Positions 51,434 through 59,803 of a stretch of DNA of 64,000 nucleotides are shown one piece after another. The stretch spans positions 1 through 64,000 of the forward strand of contig JBEKGS010000007.1 of assembly GCA_050012675.1 (NCBI GenBank). Reading direction: 5' to 3'. Both the position numbers and the translations under genes were made by a program. The notes beneath the pieces were generated by a model. The model did no database searches. It saw only the letters and a program-made list of their open reading frames with translations, and had not been told where the DNA came from. Every line of letters starts with the position of its first letter. Within the stretch, counting starts at the first letter, position 1. This DNA comes from Fen-455 sp050012675. Lineage in GTDB: Bacteria > Actinomycetota > Acidimicrobiia > Acidimicrobiales > Bog-793.

Positions 51434-52857
51434 TTTGCCGTCCTCAGTGTCGCAGCGTGCGTTTGTCCCACGGCGGCGGTGGTGTCGTCCGGTCGCGCGA
51501 AGGCGTCGATGACCATGGAGCCCAACCGTGCCAGGTCGTCGATTCGCTGGTCGCGGCTCGTGAAGGCCTGATTCAGGCTGCCTGTTGCATCCACGTAGCC
51601 AATATGACCGCGTGCCGACAGGTACTGGTGCGCTGCAATCACGCAAGCTCCTTCCCAGAACAGTTCCGCCGCGTGTTCGGAGACCGGCACACGACCTTTG
51701 CACTCAGGAGTTATCGGCACCAGATCGAGCGTGTTGTGCTCAGTGCCTCCCAGCACGACGATCCCGGCGCTGCGCAGCGCGTTCGTGTAGCGGTCCACCG
51801 TGGTGCTGGCGTTGCGGCTCGGGATGACTTCCGCACACCAGATCCCTCGGGCGATCAGCGCGTCGACGAGGTCGTCGACCGACTCCTCGAACTGGCACAC
51901 CGGTGATGCGCCGTCGGCCAGGATGGGGTAGCACGGTACACCGCCGAGGGCGAGAACCAGCGCATAGGCCATGTCAGCGTCGAGGACGGATTCCTCGACG
52001 TAGGCGGGCTTGCCAGCCTTCATCAGTTGCGAGCGGATCAGGTTCTGCACCGTTACCGGGTCGTCGGGTGCCGCGCATTCGACACCCAATAAGCGCCGCA
52101 GCGTAACGGCACGCTCTGCTTCGGCGACCTGGGCGAACAATGCTTCCTGGAATGCTTGGGCGACATGGCGCTCTTGCAGGTACACCGTGTCCGCGGGCAC
52201 CGCGTAGCGACGCGCCAGCACCGAACGGATCGACGCGGGGCTGACGTCGACGCCGACGCCATCGTCGTGCACAAGTGCGCTCACCTGCTCGATCATCTTG
52301 TCTATCCGCGCGCCGTCGGCGTCGCGGATCTCCTCCATCAGCCGGTGGGCGTCCGGGGGCATTTGAGCAAAACGTGTGATCCCTTTCCCGCACAGGTACA
52401 TGCGCCCGGGGTTGTCGGGATCGTTGACCTTGATGCCTGCGGCCCTGAGCTCTTCGACCCGGCTGATTATCTCGACTCCGAAGAGGGGAAACACGCCCTG
52501 AGAGCGACCGGAGGCCGCGAAGCGTGCGTAGATGGAGAAGTCGTAGTAGTTACTCGAGCCCAGGACCTTGAGCCCGGCATCTGCGGCTAAGTCGACCGCT
52601 TGTTCGACAGTCGTGAACGCTGAGAAGTTGGGTGGAAGATGAACGTGGGTGTTGACCCTTGGGCTCCTGCTCAGCGCACGGTCCTGCGTCTCGGTCCGGC
52701 CCGGGTCGGGCGCACTCTGGGTGACTGCGGTTGGCGACTGGGTGAGTTCAGAGAAGCCAGCCGACATGAGGTCGGGCAATTCGCGAAGTATCACGAGAGG
52801 GTCGGGGATCTCTACACTGGCCGCTGCCTCGGCCGTCGCTCGAGCTTGGGGCTGCAT
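51430..52857 (-). CDS. PHP-domain protein in the rhamnose operon
   Basis: A 475-aa protein from ATG 52857 (the frame opens at 52947 inside rhaB). The first 65 residues are variable. A PHP-type TIM-barrel follows: VNTHVHLPPNFSAFTTVEQA (H71-x-H73), VLGSSNYYDFSIYARFA at the position of the usual TDH, FPLFGVEIIS (Glu129), GGTEHNTLDL (His374), and AHQYLSARGHIGYVDATG near the end. The family includes histidinol phosphatase and polymerase-associated phosphoesterases. This length, and the central 170-residue helical insert, do not match HisK or YcdX. It starts 5 bp after rhaB and overlaps rhaEW, so it is an integral part of the pathway operon, perhaps as a sugar-phosphate phosphatase or lactonase-like hydrolase. 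No experimental role is known to me. Confidence 0.75.
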   Translation of the reverse strand: MQPQARATAEAAASVEIPDPLVILRELPDLMSAGFSELTQSPTAVTQSAPDPGRTETQDRALSRSPRVNTHVHLPPNFSAFTTVEQAVDLAADAGLKVLGSSNYYDFSIYARFAASGRSQGVFPLFGVEIISRVEELRAAGIKVNDPDNPGRMYLCGKGITRFAQMPPDAHRLMEEIRDADGARIDKMIEQVSALVHDDGVGVDVSPASIRSVLARRYAVPADTVYLQERHVAQAFQEALFAQVAEAERAVTLRRLLGVECAAPDDPVTVQNLIRSQLMKAGKPAYVEESVLDADMAYALVLALGGVPCYPILADGASPVCQFEESVDDLVDALIARGIWCAEVIPSRNASTTVDRYTNALRSAGIVVLGGTEHNTLDLVPITPECKGRVPVSEHAAELFWEGACVIAAHQYLSARGHIGYVDATGSLNQAFTSRDQRIDDLARLGSMVIDAFARPDDTTAAVGQTHAATLRTAK

Positions 52858-52862
52858 CGGCG

Positions 52863-54347
52863 TTATTCCCCGGCAGATGGCAGGACGACCCGGGCCTGCG
52901 CACGCTGCCACGTGTCTTCCTGTCCCGATGGGTGGTAAATGGTGCATTCCGTGCTGGCCCGGACGACCGCCCGCATCTCGGTGAGACTCCCCACGAGGGC
53001 ACCGTGGGCCCTCGCCTGCACGAGCAAGCTCCCGAGTGTGGTCGCTTCCGCCGGGCCGGCGATGACCGGCAGCCCCAGTGCGTCGGCAGTGAGCTGGCAG
53101 AGCAGACGGTTGCGAACGCCGCCGCCTACGAGGTGAACCACATCAACGTCCCGCCCGGTCAGAGCGCGCGCTTCGTTGATCGTGCGTCTGTGAGCGAGAG
53201 CGAGGCTGTCCAGGATGCATCGAACGAGAGCTGCACGCGTCTGCGGCTGTGGCTCACCGGATCGGGCGCAGATTTCTGCTATCCGGCGAGGCATGTCTCC
53301 CGGAGGCAGGAACACGGGGTCGTCGACGTCTATGAGCGACCGCAGTCCGGGCAATCGAGCCGCTTCGGCGATCAGGCCCTCGAGGTCAGCCGGTTCGCCT
53401 GCGCGCTCGAAGGCCGCGATGCACTCCTGAAGGATCCACAGGCCCATGACGTTGCGCAGGTACCGAACGGTGCCATCGACCCCGCGCTCGTTGGTGAAGT
53501 TGGCACGGCGGCTCGCTTCGCTGAGCACCGGTCGATCCAGCTCAAGGCCGACCAGCGACCACGTTCCGGAGGCTATGAAGGCGAACCGCTCCGAGACAGC
53601 CGGGACGGCGACGACCGCCGACGCCGTGTCGTGCGAGCCCACCGCAGTGACACGGACGGGTCCGGCGAGCTCGGTCTCACGCATCACCTCGGGAACGAGG
53701 TCGCCCACCGCGTCGCCGGGGTCTCGGAGAGCGGGAAACAGGTCGCTGCGAATGCCCAGCTGGTTCATCAGCTCGACGTCCCAGCGTCCCGTCTCGATGG
53801 ACAGCAGCTGGGTGGTTGATGCGTTGGTCACCTCGGCACCGACCTTACCGGTGAGCCAGTACCCGAAGAGGTCGGGCATCAAGAGCAGTGTCTTAGCGGC
53901 CTCGAGCTGGGCCGTGCCTGCGGCCGCGACGAGCTGGTACAACGTGTTGAACGGCAACAGCTGGATGCCGGTGCGCCGGTAGAGATCGGCCGCGGGGATC
54001 TGCTTGAGGACAAACTCGATAATGCCCTCGGTGCGGCGGTCCCGGTAGTGGACCGGGTTACCGAGCAGTCGCCCATCGGAGTCGAGGAGCCCGAAATCGA
54101 CACCCCAGCTGTCGATCCCCACCGAATCCAGCCTGTCGCAATGCCTCCCCGCCTTTCGCAGACCGTCGAGGATGGATCGGTACAGGCCGAGCGCGTCCCA
54201 GTGCAACATGCCGCCGACGGTCACCGGCCCGTTCCAAAAACGGGCCACTTCCGACACGCGGAGCTGCTGATCCTGCACCACTCCGAGCACCATGCGGCCG
54301 CTGGAGGCGCCGAGATCGATCGCGACGTGGTGGGTCGTCGGTGACAT
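52863..54347 (-). CDS. rhaB: Rhamnulokinase
   Basis: A 494-aa FGGY-family sugar kinase phosphorylating L-rhamnulose at O1. It begins HHVAIDLGASSGRMVLGVVQ, has IDSWGVDFGLLDSDGRLLGN, HYRDRRTEGI, VGSHDTASAVVAVPAVSERF and VDVVHLVGGGVRNRLLCQLT (adenosine/phosphate motifs), the standard order for RhaB. It lies 164 bp downstream of rhaI and 5 bp before the PHP gene. Confidence 0.94.
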   Translation of the reverse strand: MSPTTHHVAIDLGASSGRMVLGVVQDQQLRVSEVARFWNGPVTVGGMLHWDALGLYRSILDGLRKAGRHCDRLDSVGIDSWGVDFGLLDSDGRLLGNPVHYRDRRTEGIIEFVLKQIPAADLYRRTGIQLLPFNTLYQLVAAAGTAQLEAAKTLLLMPDLFGYWLTGKVGAEVTNASTTQLLSIETGRWDVELMNQLGIRSDLFPALRDPGDAVGDLVPEVMRETELAGPVRVTAVGSHDTASAVVAVPAVSERFAFIASGTWSLVGLELDRPVLSEASRRANFTNERGVDGTVRYLRNVMGLWILQECIAAFERAGEPADLEGLIAEAARLPGLRSLIDVDDPVFLPPGDMPRRIAEICARSGEPQPQTRAALVRCILDSLALAHRRTINEARALTGRDVDVVHLVGGGVRNRLLCQLTADALGLPVIAGPAEATTLGSLLVQARAHGALVGSLTEMRAVVRASTECTIYHPSGQEDTWQRAQARVVLPSAGE

Positions 54348-54511
54348 CTAAGCCGTACAGGTAGCGGTCACGCCATCTCCGCACGGCACGTCCCGAATCG
54401 GAGGCAAGATGCAGCGGCTCCTGAGCATGCCGGCGGCTTGCTCCGCCCTTCCCGCTTGGCAGGGAACGTAGGGCAGGTCGTGAACGTAAGGGCTGGTCAC
54501 CATCCTCTCTT

Positions 54512-55687
54512 TCAGGAGCCCCATCCCGCCTGGCTACCCTCGGCCCTGAGCTCGATTATTCGCTCGGCATAGCCGGAGCGGGCGTAAGCCGCGAGAGGAT
54601 CCGGGTCCAAGTCCATACTCTCGCGGACTTCTGCCAGAAGGGGCCGCACGTCGGTGTTGTATGCGTCCATCAAGACGCCGTGCGCACCGAGCACGTCGCC
54701 GGCCTCCTGGCGCTCTTGCAGCGCCTCGCGATCTACCAGCAACGCTTTGGCGGTCGCCTCCTGCACATTCATCACAGAGCGGATCTCGGCCGGGATCTTC
54801 GCCTCCAGGTTGTGACACTGGTCGAGCATGAAGGCCACGCCGCTGTCCTGGTCGAGGGCCGACGCGGCAACGATCTCGTTCATGATCCGGAAGAGCTGAA
54901 ACGGATCCGCGGCACCGACCATGAGGTCGTCATCGGCATAGAACCGGCTGTTGAAGTGAAAGCCCCCCAGCTTGCCGGCCCGCAGCAACACCGCCACGAT
55001 GAACTCGATGTTCGTGCCCGGGGCATGGTGACCGGTGTCGACCAACACCTGTGCACGATCGCCAAGGCGAATGCAGTGAGCAAAAGAGGTACCCCAGTCG
55101 GGTACGTCGGTGCTGTAGAAAGCCGGCTCGAAGAACTTGTACTCGAGCAGCATCCGCATGCCCGAAGGAAGCGAGCCGTACACCTCGGCAAGGGCCTCCG
55201 CCATGCAGTCCTGTCGCCTGGCGATGCTGTCCTGACCCGGGTAGTTGGTGCCGTCCGCAAACCACAGGCTCAAGATCGTCGAACCGGTCGCCTTCGCCAC
55301 CTCGACACACTCCTGGAGATGCCCTATGGCACGACGGCGCACCGCCGGGTCCGGGTTGCAAACGCTGCCCAGCTTGTAGTCGAGCTCCTGGAACACGTTG
55401 GGGTTGACAGCGCCGATCTCGACTCCGACGCTCCGGGCGTGTTTGGCCAGGCTCTCGTAGTCGTCGACACGATCCCACGGGATGTGGATGGCCACCGACG
55501 GGGCGATACCGGTGAAACGGTGTACCTGGGCGGCGTCGTCGATCTTCTCGTAAGGGTTGCGCGCCACCCCGGGCTGGGGGAACACCTTGAACCGGGTGCC
55601 AGAATTACCGTAGGCCCAGGAGGGCGTCTCAATCCGCTGCCGACGCAGGGCTTCTCGAACTGCAGATAAATTGGTCATTTTCCTCAT
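54512..55687 (-). CDS. rhaI: L-rhamnose isomerase (RhaI type)
   Basis: A 391-aa metal-dependent isomerase of the Pseudomonas stutzeri RhaI kind, not the E. coli RhaA kind: FKVFPQPGVARNPYEKIDDA, VAIHIPWDRVDDY, LSLWFADGTNYPGQDS, LLEYKFFEPAFYSTDVPDWG, VLVDTGHHAPGTNIEFIVAV and FHFNSRFYADDDLMVG carry the His/Asp/Glu metal ligands. It converts L-rhamnose to L-rhamnulose. It lies 56 bp after the mutarotase gene. Confidence 0.94.
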   Translation of the reverse strand: MRKMTNLSAVREALRRQRIETPSWAYGNSGTRFKVFPQPGVARNPYEKIDDAAQVHRFTGIAPSVAIHIPWDRVDDYESLAKHARSVGVEIGAVNPNVFQELDYKLGSVCNPDPAVRRRAIGHLQECVEVAKATGSTILSLWFADGTNYPGQDSIARRQDCMAEALAEVYGSLPSGMRMLLEYKFFEPAFYSTDVPDWGTSFAHCIRLGDRAQVLVDTGHHAPGTNIEFIVAVLLRAGKLGGFHFNSRFYADDDLMVGAADPFQLFRIMNEIVAASALDQDSGVAFMLDQCHNLEAKIPAEIRSVMNVQEATAKALLVDREALQERQEAGDVLGAHGVLMDAYNTDVRPLLAEVRESMDLDPDPLAAYARSGYAERIIELRAEGSQAGWGS

Positions 55688-55743
55688 CTTCTCATCTGAT
55701 GGCGGGCGTCTCGCACTGCGTTGTCCACCAGGACGGGTGAGTT

Positions 55744-56064
55744 TCAGTCAAGGTGGAATATTTCCGGAATGGGCACGATGCCGCGATCGGGAGGTCCGCC
55801 GCCGAGCCCTACGAAGTACTCGGCCATCTCGGCCTGCCAGCGTGCGTTCACAGAGGTCGACTCCATGGCCCGCTGAGCCTGTTCCAGGTTCTCGCATTCG
55901 AAGTAGCCGGTCAGCAGACCGGTCGAGTCGAGAAAGAGAGAGTAGTTGCGCCAGCCGGCAGCCGAGAGCGCGTCACGCATCTCCGGCCACACCGATGCGT
56001 GCCGATCCCGGTATTCAGCAAGGCGGTCCGGGTCTACCCGGAGATGGAAGCAAATACGTTGCAT
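55744..56064 (-). CDS. rhaM: L-rhamnose mutarotase
   Basis: A 106-aa protein of the RhaM/DUF718 family: ICFHLRVDPDRLAEYRDRHA, VWPEMRDALSAAGWRNYSLF, GLLTGYFECENLEQAQRAME and WQAEMAEYFVGL. His and Tyr of the active site are in these blocks. It speeds alpha/beta anomer exchange of rhamnose before isomerisation. A strong hairpin separates it from the upstream binding-protein gene. Confidence 0.94.
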   Translation of the reverse strand: MQRICFHLRVDPDRLAEYRDRHASVWPEMRDALSAAGWRNYSLFLDSTGLLTGYFECENLEQAQRAMESTSVNARWQAEMAEYFVGLGGGPPDRGIVPIPEIFHLD

Positions 56065-56088
56065 TGGGGATGTCAGGACTTTGGGAGA

Positions 56089-56120
56089 CGAAGGGCGCAG
56101 GCCTAAGCCTGCGCCCTTCG
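56089..56120 (-). promoter_or_regulatory. Perfect 14-bp intercistronic hairpin between rhaS and rhaM
   Basis: CGAAGGGCGCAGGC (56089-56102), a 4-nt loop CTAA, and GCCTGCGCCCTTCG (56107-56120). It starts 9 nt past the end of the binding-protein gene. No T-run follows on the minus strand (TCTCCCAAAG), so it is more probably an mRNA-stabilising or processing structure than a complete terminator. Such structures allow more binding protein than enzyme to be made. Confidence 0.75.
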
Positions 56121-56128
56121 GGACTCAC

Positions 56129-57196
56129 TTAGAAGTTGAACTGCGCGATGTTCGACTTGTTGAAGATGAACGGCATGCCGAGAAGGACGGTCTGGTCGGG
56201 ACCAACCGTGTACTTCCCAAGCTTTCCAGCGGTGAATTTCTGACCCACAGCGTTGGTGATGACGCCAGAGGCGAAGTTCACGGCCGCGTACGCCGCCAGG
56301 TAGCCGAGGTCAGCCGGGTTCCAAAGGGCGAACTCCGGGCAGGTCCCGTCAAGGACGTACTTCTTCATGGCCAAAGGCGTGCCCAGGCCGGTGAGGTGGA
56401 CAATGCCGCGGTACTTGGCGGTGTCCAGGACTGCTGCCGCTGCAGCGATACCGACGGTGGTCGGCGAGATGATCCCCTTGAGGTTCGGGTACGCCGTGAG
56501 CAGGCCCTCAGTGACTGTCGTCGAGGTGGCCGTGTCGTCCATGCCGTAGACGATCTTGACGAGCTGGATCTTGGGGTACTTCTTCAGCTCTTGCTTCATG
56601 TAGCCGATCCAGGCGTTCTGGTTCGTCGCCGTGGGCGCTGCAGAGACGATTGCGAGCTGACCGGCGTCGCCCATCTCCTTGGCAATGATGTCAACCTCGA
56701 TGTCTCCGATGCCCTGCGAGGTCGCCTGCTCGATCCAAAGGTCGCGGCACGCGGGAGCGTCAGAGTCGTACGTGACGACTGTGACCCCTCTAGCCATGGC
56801 TCCCTTGAGCGTCGGGCAGAGCGCGTCAGGGTCGGTGGCCGAAACGATCAGAATGTTGGCGCCCTTGGTTATGGCACCCTCGATGGCGGGGATCTGCGAG
56901 CTGGGTGTCGCAGCGGTCCCGCTGGTCTCGGTGCCGAGTTCGCCCAACGCCCTCAGGGCGAAGAGCGCTCCACCGGTCTTGACGCTGTCGGAGGTGGTGA
57001 AATACGAGTTGCCGAGGTTCTTGGGGATCACGAACGCCTTGAGGCCCTTCTCCAGGGGCCGGGTTGCGTTGACAACCCGAGGCGAGGAAGCCGCCGTCGC
57101 CACGCCGGACACGGCAACCATGCTGGCTATCGCAAGGCCGACCGCCACCGCACCCAGCAGCGAGACCCGTAGACGGCTCTTAATAGGGTTGTTCAT
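56129..57196 (-). CDS. rhaS: Rhamnose ABC transporter, substrate-binding protein
   Basis: A 355-aa periplasmic-type binding protein (Peripla_BP_4). A signal peptide occupies residues 1-36 (SLLGAVAVGLAIASMVAVSG, then VATAAS), with no lipobox cysteine, so anchoring to the membrane is not obvious. The mature part has LKAFVIPKNLGNSYFTTSDS, GANILIVSATDPDALCPTLK and VTVVTYDSDAPACRDLWIEQ. GGAGG stands 8 nt before the ATG at 57196. The frame upstream to 57268 is not protein-like. The sugar is inferred from the neighbours. Confidence 0.9.
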   Translation of the reverse strand: MNNPIKSRLRVSLLGAVAVGLAIASMVAVSGVATAASSPRVVNATRPLEKGLKAFVIPKNLGNSYFTTSDSVKTGGALFALRALGELGTETSGTAATPSSQIPAIEGAITKGANILIVSATDPDALCPTLKGAMARGVTVVTYDSDAPACRDLWIEQATSQGIGDIEVDIIAKEMGDAGQLAIVSAAPTATNQNAWIGYMKQELKKYPKIQLVKIVYGMDDTATSTTVTEGLLTAYPNLKGIISPTTVGIAAAAAVLDTAKYRGIVHLTGLGTPLAMKKYVLDGTCPEFALWNPADLGYLAAYAAVNFASGVITNAVGQKFTAGKLGKYTVGPDQTVLLGMPFIFNKSNIAQFNF

Positions 57197-57273
57197 AAGC
57201 TGAAGCCTCCATTTCAGTTCCGACCGGCAAGAGTCGGTTGGATTACGGTTGCATGTATAAGCAGCCAATTGGA

Positions 57274-57302
57274 ACTGTACAGCGGCATTGAATCGTTCGC
57301 AA
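57274..57302 (-). promoter_or_regulatory. Promoter TTGCGA-17-TACAGT upstream of rhaS
   Basis: On the minus strand -35 TTGCGA (57302-57297), a 17-bp spacer and -10 TACAGT (57279-57274). It lies 78-106 bp before the rhaS start, inside the 328-bp gap after the permease gene (57197-57524), which otherwise holds no gene. Confidence 0.6.
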
Positions 57303-57303
57303 T
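57287..57303. promoter_or_regulatory. LacI-type operator overlapping the rhaS promoter
   Basis: ATTGAATCGTTCGCAAT is an imperfect palindrome with ATTG/CAAT ends and a TCG core. It shares TGAATCGTT with the site at 61697-61708 upstream of rhaT/lacI, and it covers the -35 box, so the LacI regulator at 61855 probably represses here. Confidence 0.5.
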
Positions 57304-57524
57304 AGGCTAATTCTATCGGTGCGGGTGCCGTACGATGCGCTCACGATTCCCCGCCAGGCACGAAACAATGGCAGGAACAAACCCTGAAGGGCATCGCGCC
57401 AACGCGGGCCAGAGTCACTTCCGCGACACGGCCCAACAGCTCACGACTCCACTCCCCGGCGATCTAAAAAACGTCGCAGCAGATTATGTCCCCGCTGGTG
57501 GAGGACACATAGCCCGACACCAGC

Positions 57525-58733
57525 TCAAATAGAGGGGCCTCCCCGCCCAACCTCGTTACCGCTGTCGCTTGCTTCTAATGGCCGCGCCACCGACCCGCTG
57601 TGGACAATTGCCGCTTCCGGTACCTGTTGTTTTCGCAGGCGGTGACGTCCGGCACGGAACCGCGCTCGGAACTCTGGCACGCTGGGCACCAGCACGCTGA
57701 GCAACAACAGGCCGCCTATGACGATGCCACTCGCCTGCTGTGGGAAGCCCGTGAGCAACAGAGCATCCAACAAGCCGGAGTAGATGAGTACGGCAAACAC
57801 GACACCGACCATGGAACCCTTGCCGCCGAAAATTGACACGCCGCCCAAAAGGACGATTGCAACGACGGAAAGGACGAGACCCGTCCCGTTGTCATACTCG
57901 GCGGTGGAGAGCCTGAATGTGTAAAGGATTCCGGCGCCCGAACAGACGACACCGGACACGATGTACAGGATCATCTTGGTCCGCTTGACGCGGAGTCCCG
58001 AGAAGATGGCCGCCTCCTGATTGGCCCCCATGGCAAACAGAGATCGACCGAAGGGGGTGAAGTGCAACACAACCCCAAAGATGATTGCCAGTACGAAGAA
58101 GATCACTGTCGAGTACGACAAGCCGATGCCGGGCACGCCGTACACTCCGAGGTTGGTGTATGTGGCGGGAAAATTCGAGACAATATTCGAACCGAGAAGG
58201 ATCTCGGCGATACCCGCATAAAGCAACATCGTGCCGATCGTCACGGCGATCGAAGGCAGACCCACCCGCGTGACGAGGAAACCGTTGAAAGCCCCCAGGA
58301 AGGCGCCGCAGATCAGGACCACGACGATGACCGCGGGCATTGGCCAGCCGTGCATCCAAAGGAGCCCCAGCAGGCTGCTCGCGAGGCCGAGCGTCGACGA
58401 GACCGAGAGGTCGATCTCGCCGGTCACGATGATCAGTGTCATGGGGAGGGCCATGATGGCGAGCTCGCCGTTGGACAGCCCCATGTTGAAAAAGTTGTAG
58501 TTGGTGAGGAACTCAGGAGACAGCACCCGCCCCACGATGAACACGGCTACGAAGGTCGCGAACAGCGCGACCTCCCAGCGCGCCAAGCCCCGGATGCCAA
58601 AGGAGCGGGCTGACCCGGTGCTCGCCGGCTGAGGCTCGCCGGTCCCGGACGTCAGTGATCCCGGTAGCTCAGCGCCCGAAGACGTCGGCGTCACGGTCGG
58701 GACGTCGGTGGCGACCACTGGCTCAGGGTTCAT
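57525..58733 (-). CDS. rhaQ: Rhamnose ABC transporter permease
   Basis: A 402-aa BPD_transp_2 (ribose-type) permease with about ten spans: PMTLIIVTGEIDLSVSSTLG is the conserved cytoplasmic loop, followed by VAIVLLGGVSIFGGKGSMVG near the C-terminus. The first 50 residues are a Ser/Thr/Pro-rich cytoplasmic tail, and the C-terminal 45 residues are polar. Its start overlaps the end of the other permease by 11 bp. Confidence 0.88.
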   Translation of the reverse strand: MNPEPVVATDVPTVTPTSSGAELPGSLTSGTGEPQPASTGSARSFGIRGLARWEVALFATFVAVFIVGRVLSPEFLTNYNFFNMGLSNGELAIMALPMTLIIVTGEIDLSVSSTLGLASSLLGLLWMHGWPMPAVIVVVLICGAFLGAFNGFLVTRVGLPSIAVTIGTMLLYAGIAEILLGSNIVSNFPATYTNLGVYGVPGIGLSYSTVIFFVLAIIFGVVLHFTPFGRSLFAMGANQEAAIFSGLRVKRTKMILYIVSGVVCSGAGILYTFRLSTAEYDNGTGLVLSVVAIVLLGGVSIFGGKGSMVGVVFAVLIYSGLLDALLLTGFPQQASGIVIGGLLLLSVLVPSVPEFRARFRAGRHRLRKQQVPEAAIVHSGSVARPLEASDSGNEVGRGGPSI

Positions 58734-59769
58734 GTCGGAACGTCCGTTTCCTCATGACCTCGGCGAGCCGGAGAGCAATCCCCCGGTCCAGGGTGATGGC
58801 GAGAACGAGAAGAAGACCGTCAAAGGCTGGATCCCAGAACGGCGACACGCCGAGGGCATACAGGGCAGTGGCGATGGTCGAAAGGAGAAGAGCGCCGAAT
58901 GCAGCTCCCGCCGCGCTGCCGCTTCCGCCGAAGATGGCGACACCACCCACCACTACCGCCGTGACAACCGTCAGCTCGTAGCCGGTCCCCGCAGTGGAAT
59001 CGACCGTCCCGTAGAACGACGCCCAGATGACTCCCGCGAGCCCAGCGATGGCACCGCTGATCGCGTAAGCGCTGAAAACGCGTCGCGCGATCGGGATTCC
59101 GACCAGGCGGGCCGCCTCGGGATTCGACCCAATGGCGTAGAGCTCACGTCCCGCCCTGAACGAGCGGAGGGAGTAGGTGCCGATGGCGATGATGATGGCC
59201 ACGCAGATCGTGATGTAGGGAACACCGACCACCGAGTCGGAACCGATCGCAGAGAAGTGCGCTGGCAGCGAACTCGCGACGACTTCTCCGCCGCCGATGA
59301 TCGAAATGTCGACACCTCGAATGATGTAGAGGGTCGCGAGGGTCACGACCAGTCCGGGCACACGGGCAAACGCGGTAATAGCACCGTTGACAACACCGCA
59401 TGCGAGGCCAATCCCGATGCCCACGAGGAAGACGACAGGGATCGGAATCCCATGCACCTGCCCGAAGAGGTCGGAGGAGACGTAAGCGGAAAGACCGAGC
59501 ACCGATCCGACGGAGAGGTCCATTTGCCGGCTGACCACAACCATCGTCTCGCCTAAGGCCAACAGCGCATAGATCGTGGCGTTCAGCAGGACGAACTTGA
59601 TGTTCTGCTGTCCCAGGAACCGGGGCTGAATACCCGTGGTCACCGCGATGAAAACGATCAGGACGACGATGATCCCGTACTCTCGAAGACGAAAGACCGT
59701 GTCGACCAGTCGTTGCGGACTGCCACTGGCTTGTATCAGGGCTGTGTCCTGGCTGCTCATCTCTGGCAC
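58723..59769 (-). CDS. rhaP: Rhamnose ABC transporter permease
   Basis: A 348-aa BPD_transp_2 permease: GETMVVVSRQMDLSVGSVLG is the conserved loop, and TAVVVGGVAIFGGSGSAAGA the C-terminal motif. It would form the membrane channel with the second permease. It lies 34 bp after the ATPase gene. The rhaP/rhaQ naming order follows known rhamnose importers and is not separately provable from sequence. Confidence 0.88.
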   Translation of the reverse strand: MPEMSSQDTALIQASGSPQRLVDTVFRLREYGIIVVLIVFIAVTTGIQPRFLGQQNIKFVLLNATIYALLALGETMVVVSRQMDLSVGSVLGLSAYVSSDLFGQVHGIPIPVVFLVGIGIGLACGVVNGAITAFARVPGLVVTLATLYIIRGVDISIIGGGEVVASSLPAHFSAIGSDSVVGVPYITICVAIIIAIGTYSLRSFRAGRELYAIGSNPEAARLVGIPIARRVFSAYAISGAIAGLAGVIWASFYGTVDSTAGTGYELTVVTAVVVGGVAIFGGSGSAAGAAFGALLLSTIATALYALGVSPFWDPAFDGLLLVLAITLDRGIALRLAEVMRKRTFRHEP

Positions 59770-59803
59770 CAGCTACCGCTAGGCCCGAAGGTCGGTCGTG
59801 TGT

